DNA of 64,000 nucleotides, from assembly GCA_963741845.1 (NCBI GenBank), contig CAVUJV010000033.1, forward strand, positions 1 to 64,000. Direction: 5' to 3'. The notes beneath the pieces are model-generated. The model worked only from the letters and a program-made list of their open reading frames with translations. It made no database searches and was not told the DNA's origin. The stretch is from Roseiarcus sp963741845. Its GTDB lineage: Bacteria; Pseudomonadota; Alphaproteobacteria; Rhizobiales; Beijerinckiaceae. Of the stretch, positions 62,921 through 64,000 are shown piece by piece. Positions within the stretch are counted from its first letter, which is position 1; every line of letters starts with the position of its first letter. The position numbers and the translations under genes are program-made.

Positions 62921-64000
62921 ATGGAAGTCCGCACCGATGTGCTCGATTTTTCCCTTCCTCTGCGCGGCAACGGCCCGCGAGCAGCGACAAAGACGGTCGT
63001 CTTTCCGCGCTCCGTGACGAACGCGGTCGCGGGATTGAGCGGCTACGTCGCCGAGTTCTCGCCCCGCGACGATCATCATGTCGGAAAGATCGACATCCGC
63101 CTCTCGACCTCGATCGTTTCGAACACGGTGACGGTGAACGGCGCCTTTGGCGTGCGCGACTGGTCCGGCGACTGGGACGACAGCTACGACGGACTCGTCA
63201 ATTTCACGGTCATCGCGGAGCTGGAGGACGCGTCGCTGCCGCCGCCGCGCGGCGACCTCCAGATCACCGGCCTCGAATACAATCAGGCCACGCAGTTCTA
63301 CCGCGCCAGCCGCTTCCTCGATCTGGCGGAAGTCCAGCCCGACAATTCGGTCTTCCTGATCGCGTCGAAAAATACCGGCGTGCGCGTCTATGTCGACTAC
63401 GACGCCGCGTCCGGACTCCCGCCGATCTCGCTTCTTAGCGGCGAACTGATCGTCTCGACCGGCGCCGGAGACACGACTCTCACCCCGACCAATACGTCGA
63501 TCGCGCCCAAGCGCGACTCGGCGATCAATCAGGCGCTCAGCACGGACACGCTGAACTTCATGATCCCGGCGTCGTTGTGCACGGGGGCCGTGACCGTGAA
63601 GTGCCGGGTGTTCGATCAGGCCAACCCGATGTCGGGCAGCGGCCTCTTCACCCAGACTCTGGTGTTCACGACAATCGACACCCTGCGCGTTTCGCTCGTG
63701 GGCGTGCAGACCATGAATCCCGCGGCGCCTGCGCCGACGATGGCGCAGGTCGCGGGCGCCTTCTCCCTGCTCCAAAGCGTCTATCCGCGGGGCACGGTGC
63801 AGTTCACCGGCTTCAACACGATCACGCTCACGCCCCAGATCACCGGCTCGATGGCGACGAGCGGCTGCGGCGACGCCTGGTCGGAGCTTCTCGACAGCCT
63901 TCGCGACCTGCGCGGCGGCTCGACGGACCTCTTCTTCGGCGGACTGCCGCCCGGCATCTTCACCGCGGGCGTGGTCGGGTGCTCGCCGGTCGGCGAGCGC
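62921..64000 (+). CDS. Large beta-rich protein, possible metallopeptidase (3' partial)
   Basis: An open frame of 360 codons from ATG 62921 to the window edge, without a stop. Residues 1-260 alternate beta-strand patterns (VSNTVTVNGAFGVRDWSG, GDLQITGLEYNQATQFYRA, LCTGAVTVKCRVFDQANP). There is no signal peptide. The last 40 residues (SELLDSLRDLRG, then DLFFGGLPPGIFTAGVVGCS and PVGER) resemble the segment just before the zinc helix in M66-like or related metallopeptidases, so an HExxH may lie beyond the edge. That assignment is inference. Confidence 0.6.
   Translation, partial: MEVRTDVLDFSLPLRGNGPRAATKTVVFPRSVTNAVAGLSGYVAEFSPRDDHHVGKIDIRLSTSIVSNTVTVNGAFGVRDWSGDWDDSYDGLVNFTVIAELEDASLPPPRGDLQITGLEYNQATQFYRASRFLDLAEVQPDNSVFLIASKNTGVRVYVDYDAASGLPPISLLSGELIVSTGAGDTTLTPTNTSIAPKRDSAINQALSTDTLNFMIPASLCTGAVTVKCRVFDQANPMSGSGLFTQTLVFTTIDTLRVSLVGVQTMNPAAPAPTMAQVAGAFSLLQSVYPRGTVQFTGFNTITLTPQITGSMATSGCGDAWSELLDSLRDLRGGSTDLFFGGLPPGIFTAGVVGCSPVGER

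Noticed and set aside
1..64000. CRISPR arrays, rRNA genes, riboswitches and replication origin
   Set aside because: I looked for regularly spaced repeats, rRNA segments, conserved riboswitch cores and DnaA-box clusters and saw none convincing, although rpmH-rnpA is sometimes near the origin in other bacteria.

Overview
The window is GC-rich chromosomal DNA from an alphaproteobacterium, most likely Hyphomicrobiales (Rhizobiales) and perhaps Beijerinckiaceae or Methylocystaceae. Reasons are the rpmH-rnpA-yidC-engB order, the alphaproteobacterial L,D-transpeptidase and DUF882 genes, several small outer-membrane beta-barrels, and the REP-like 'ctgaggagcg...tctcgaagga' palindromes. The family-level placement is inference. 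There is no rRNA operon, CRISPR array, integrase or replication origin; one tRNA gene (Phe, GAA) is present.

Layout. 1-3.7 kb: a PEP-CTERM phosphoesterase, an M50 protease with CBS domains, and a MltB-type lytic transglycosylase broken by many apparent one-base losses. 3.7-8 kb: an AT-richer accessory patch with a 160-bp direct repeat, an IS5-family element inserted in a DUF3883 (NO VEIN, nuclease-fold) gene, a trypsin-like protease gene, and a diverged second copy of the tdh 5' end. 8.1-9.1 kb: threonine dehydrogenase lacking the structural-zinc cysteines. 9.4-12.2 kb: an Hpt-like protein, a LuxR-type response regulator and a hybrid histidine kinase. 12.5-22.8 kb: a 2091-residue animal-type haem peroxidase with RTX repeats, followed by its type I exporter ATPase and HlyD adaptor. 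22.8-28 kb: tRNA-Phe, a small outer-membrane protein, OpgG/OpgD and ribosomal protein S1. 28.2-33 kb: a CUT2-type sugar ABC transporter (binding protein, ATPase, two permeases). 33-36.4 kb: a LysR regulator divergent from a RutE-like nitroreductase, DoxX and a proline-racemase-family enzyme. 36.4-43.6 kb: cell-wall genes (DUF882 peptidase, L,D-transpeptidase), an NtrC-type regulator and an M3 oligopeptidase. 43.7-49 kb: a Phd/PIN toxin-antitoxin pair, an AarF kinase-like protein and the engB/yidC/rnpA/rpmH cluster. 49-54 kb: small stress and secreted proteins, a beta-barrel and an arylsulfatase. 54-64 kb: a cNMP-gated CPA1 antiporter overlapping ChaC, a cupin/LysR pair, a periplasmic beta-carbonic anhydrase, two c-type cytochromes, an SDR, a small exported protein and the start of a large beta-rich protein that runs off the end.

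Sequence quality matters for reading this window. At least a dozen genes carry a frame break that one extra base explains, including two in rpsA, which is normally essential. In the first 4 kb the breaks all have the opposite sign (missing bases). Coordinates for these genes span the reconstructed gene, and the frame breaks are treated as probable sequence errors unless stated. The most interesting biology is the IS-inactivated DUF3883 gene next to a trypsin-like protease, set against a duplicated tdh 5' end, and the RTX haem-peroxidase secretion cassette beside a three-gene phosphorelay.
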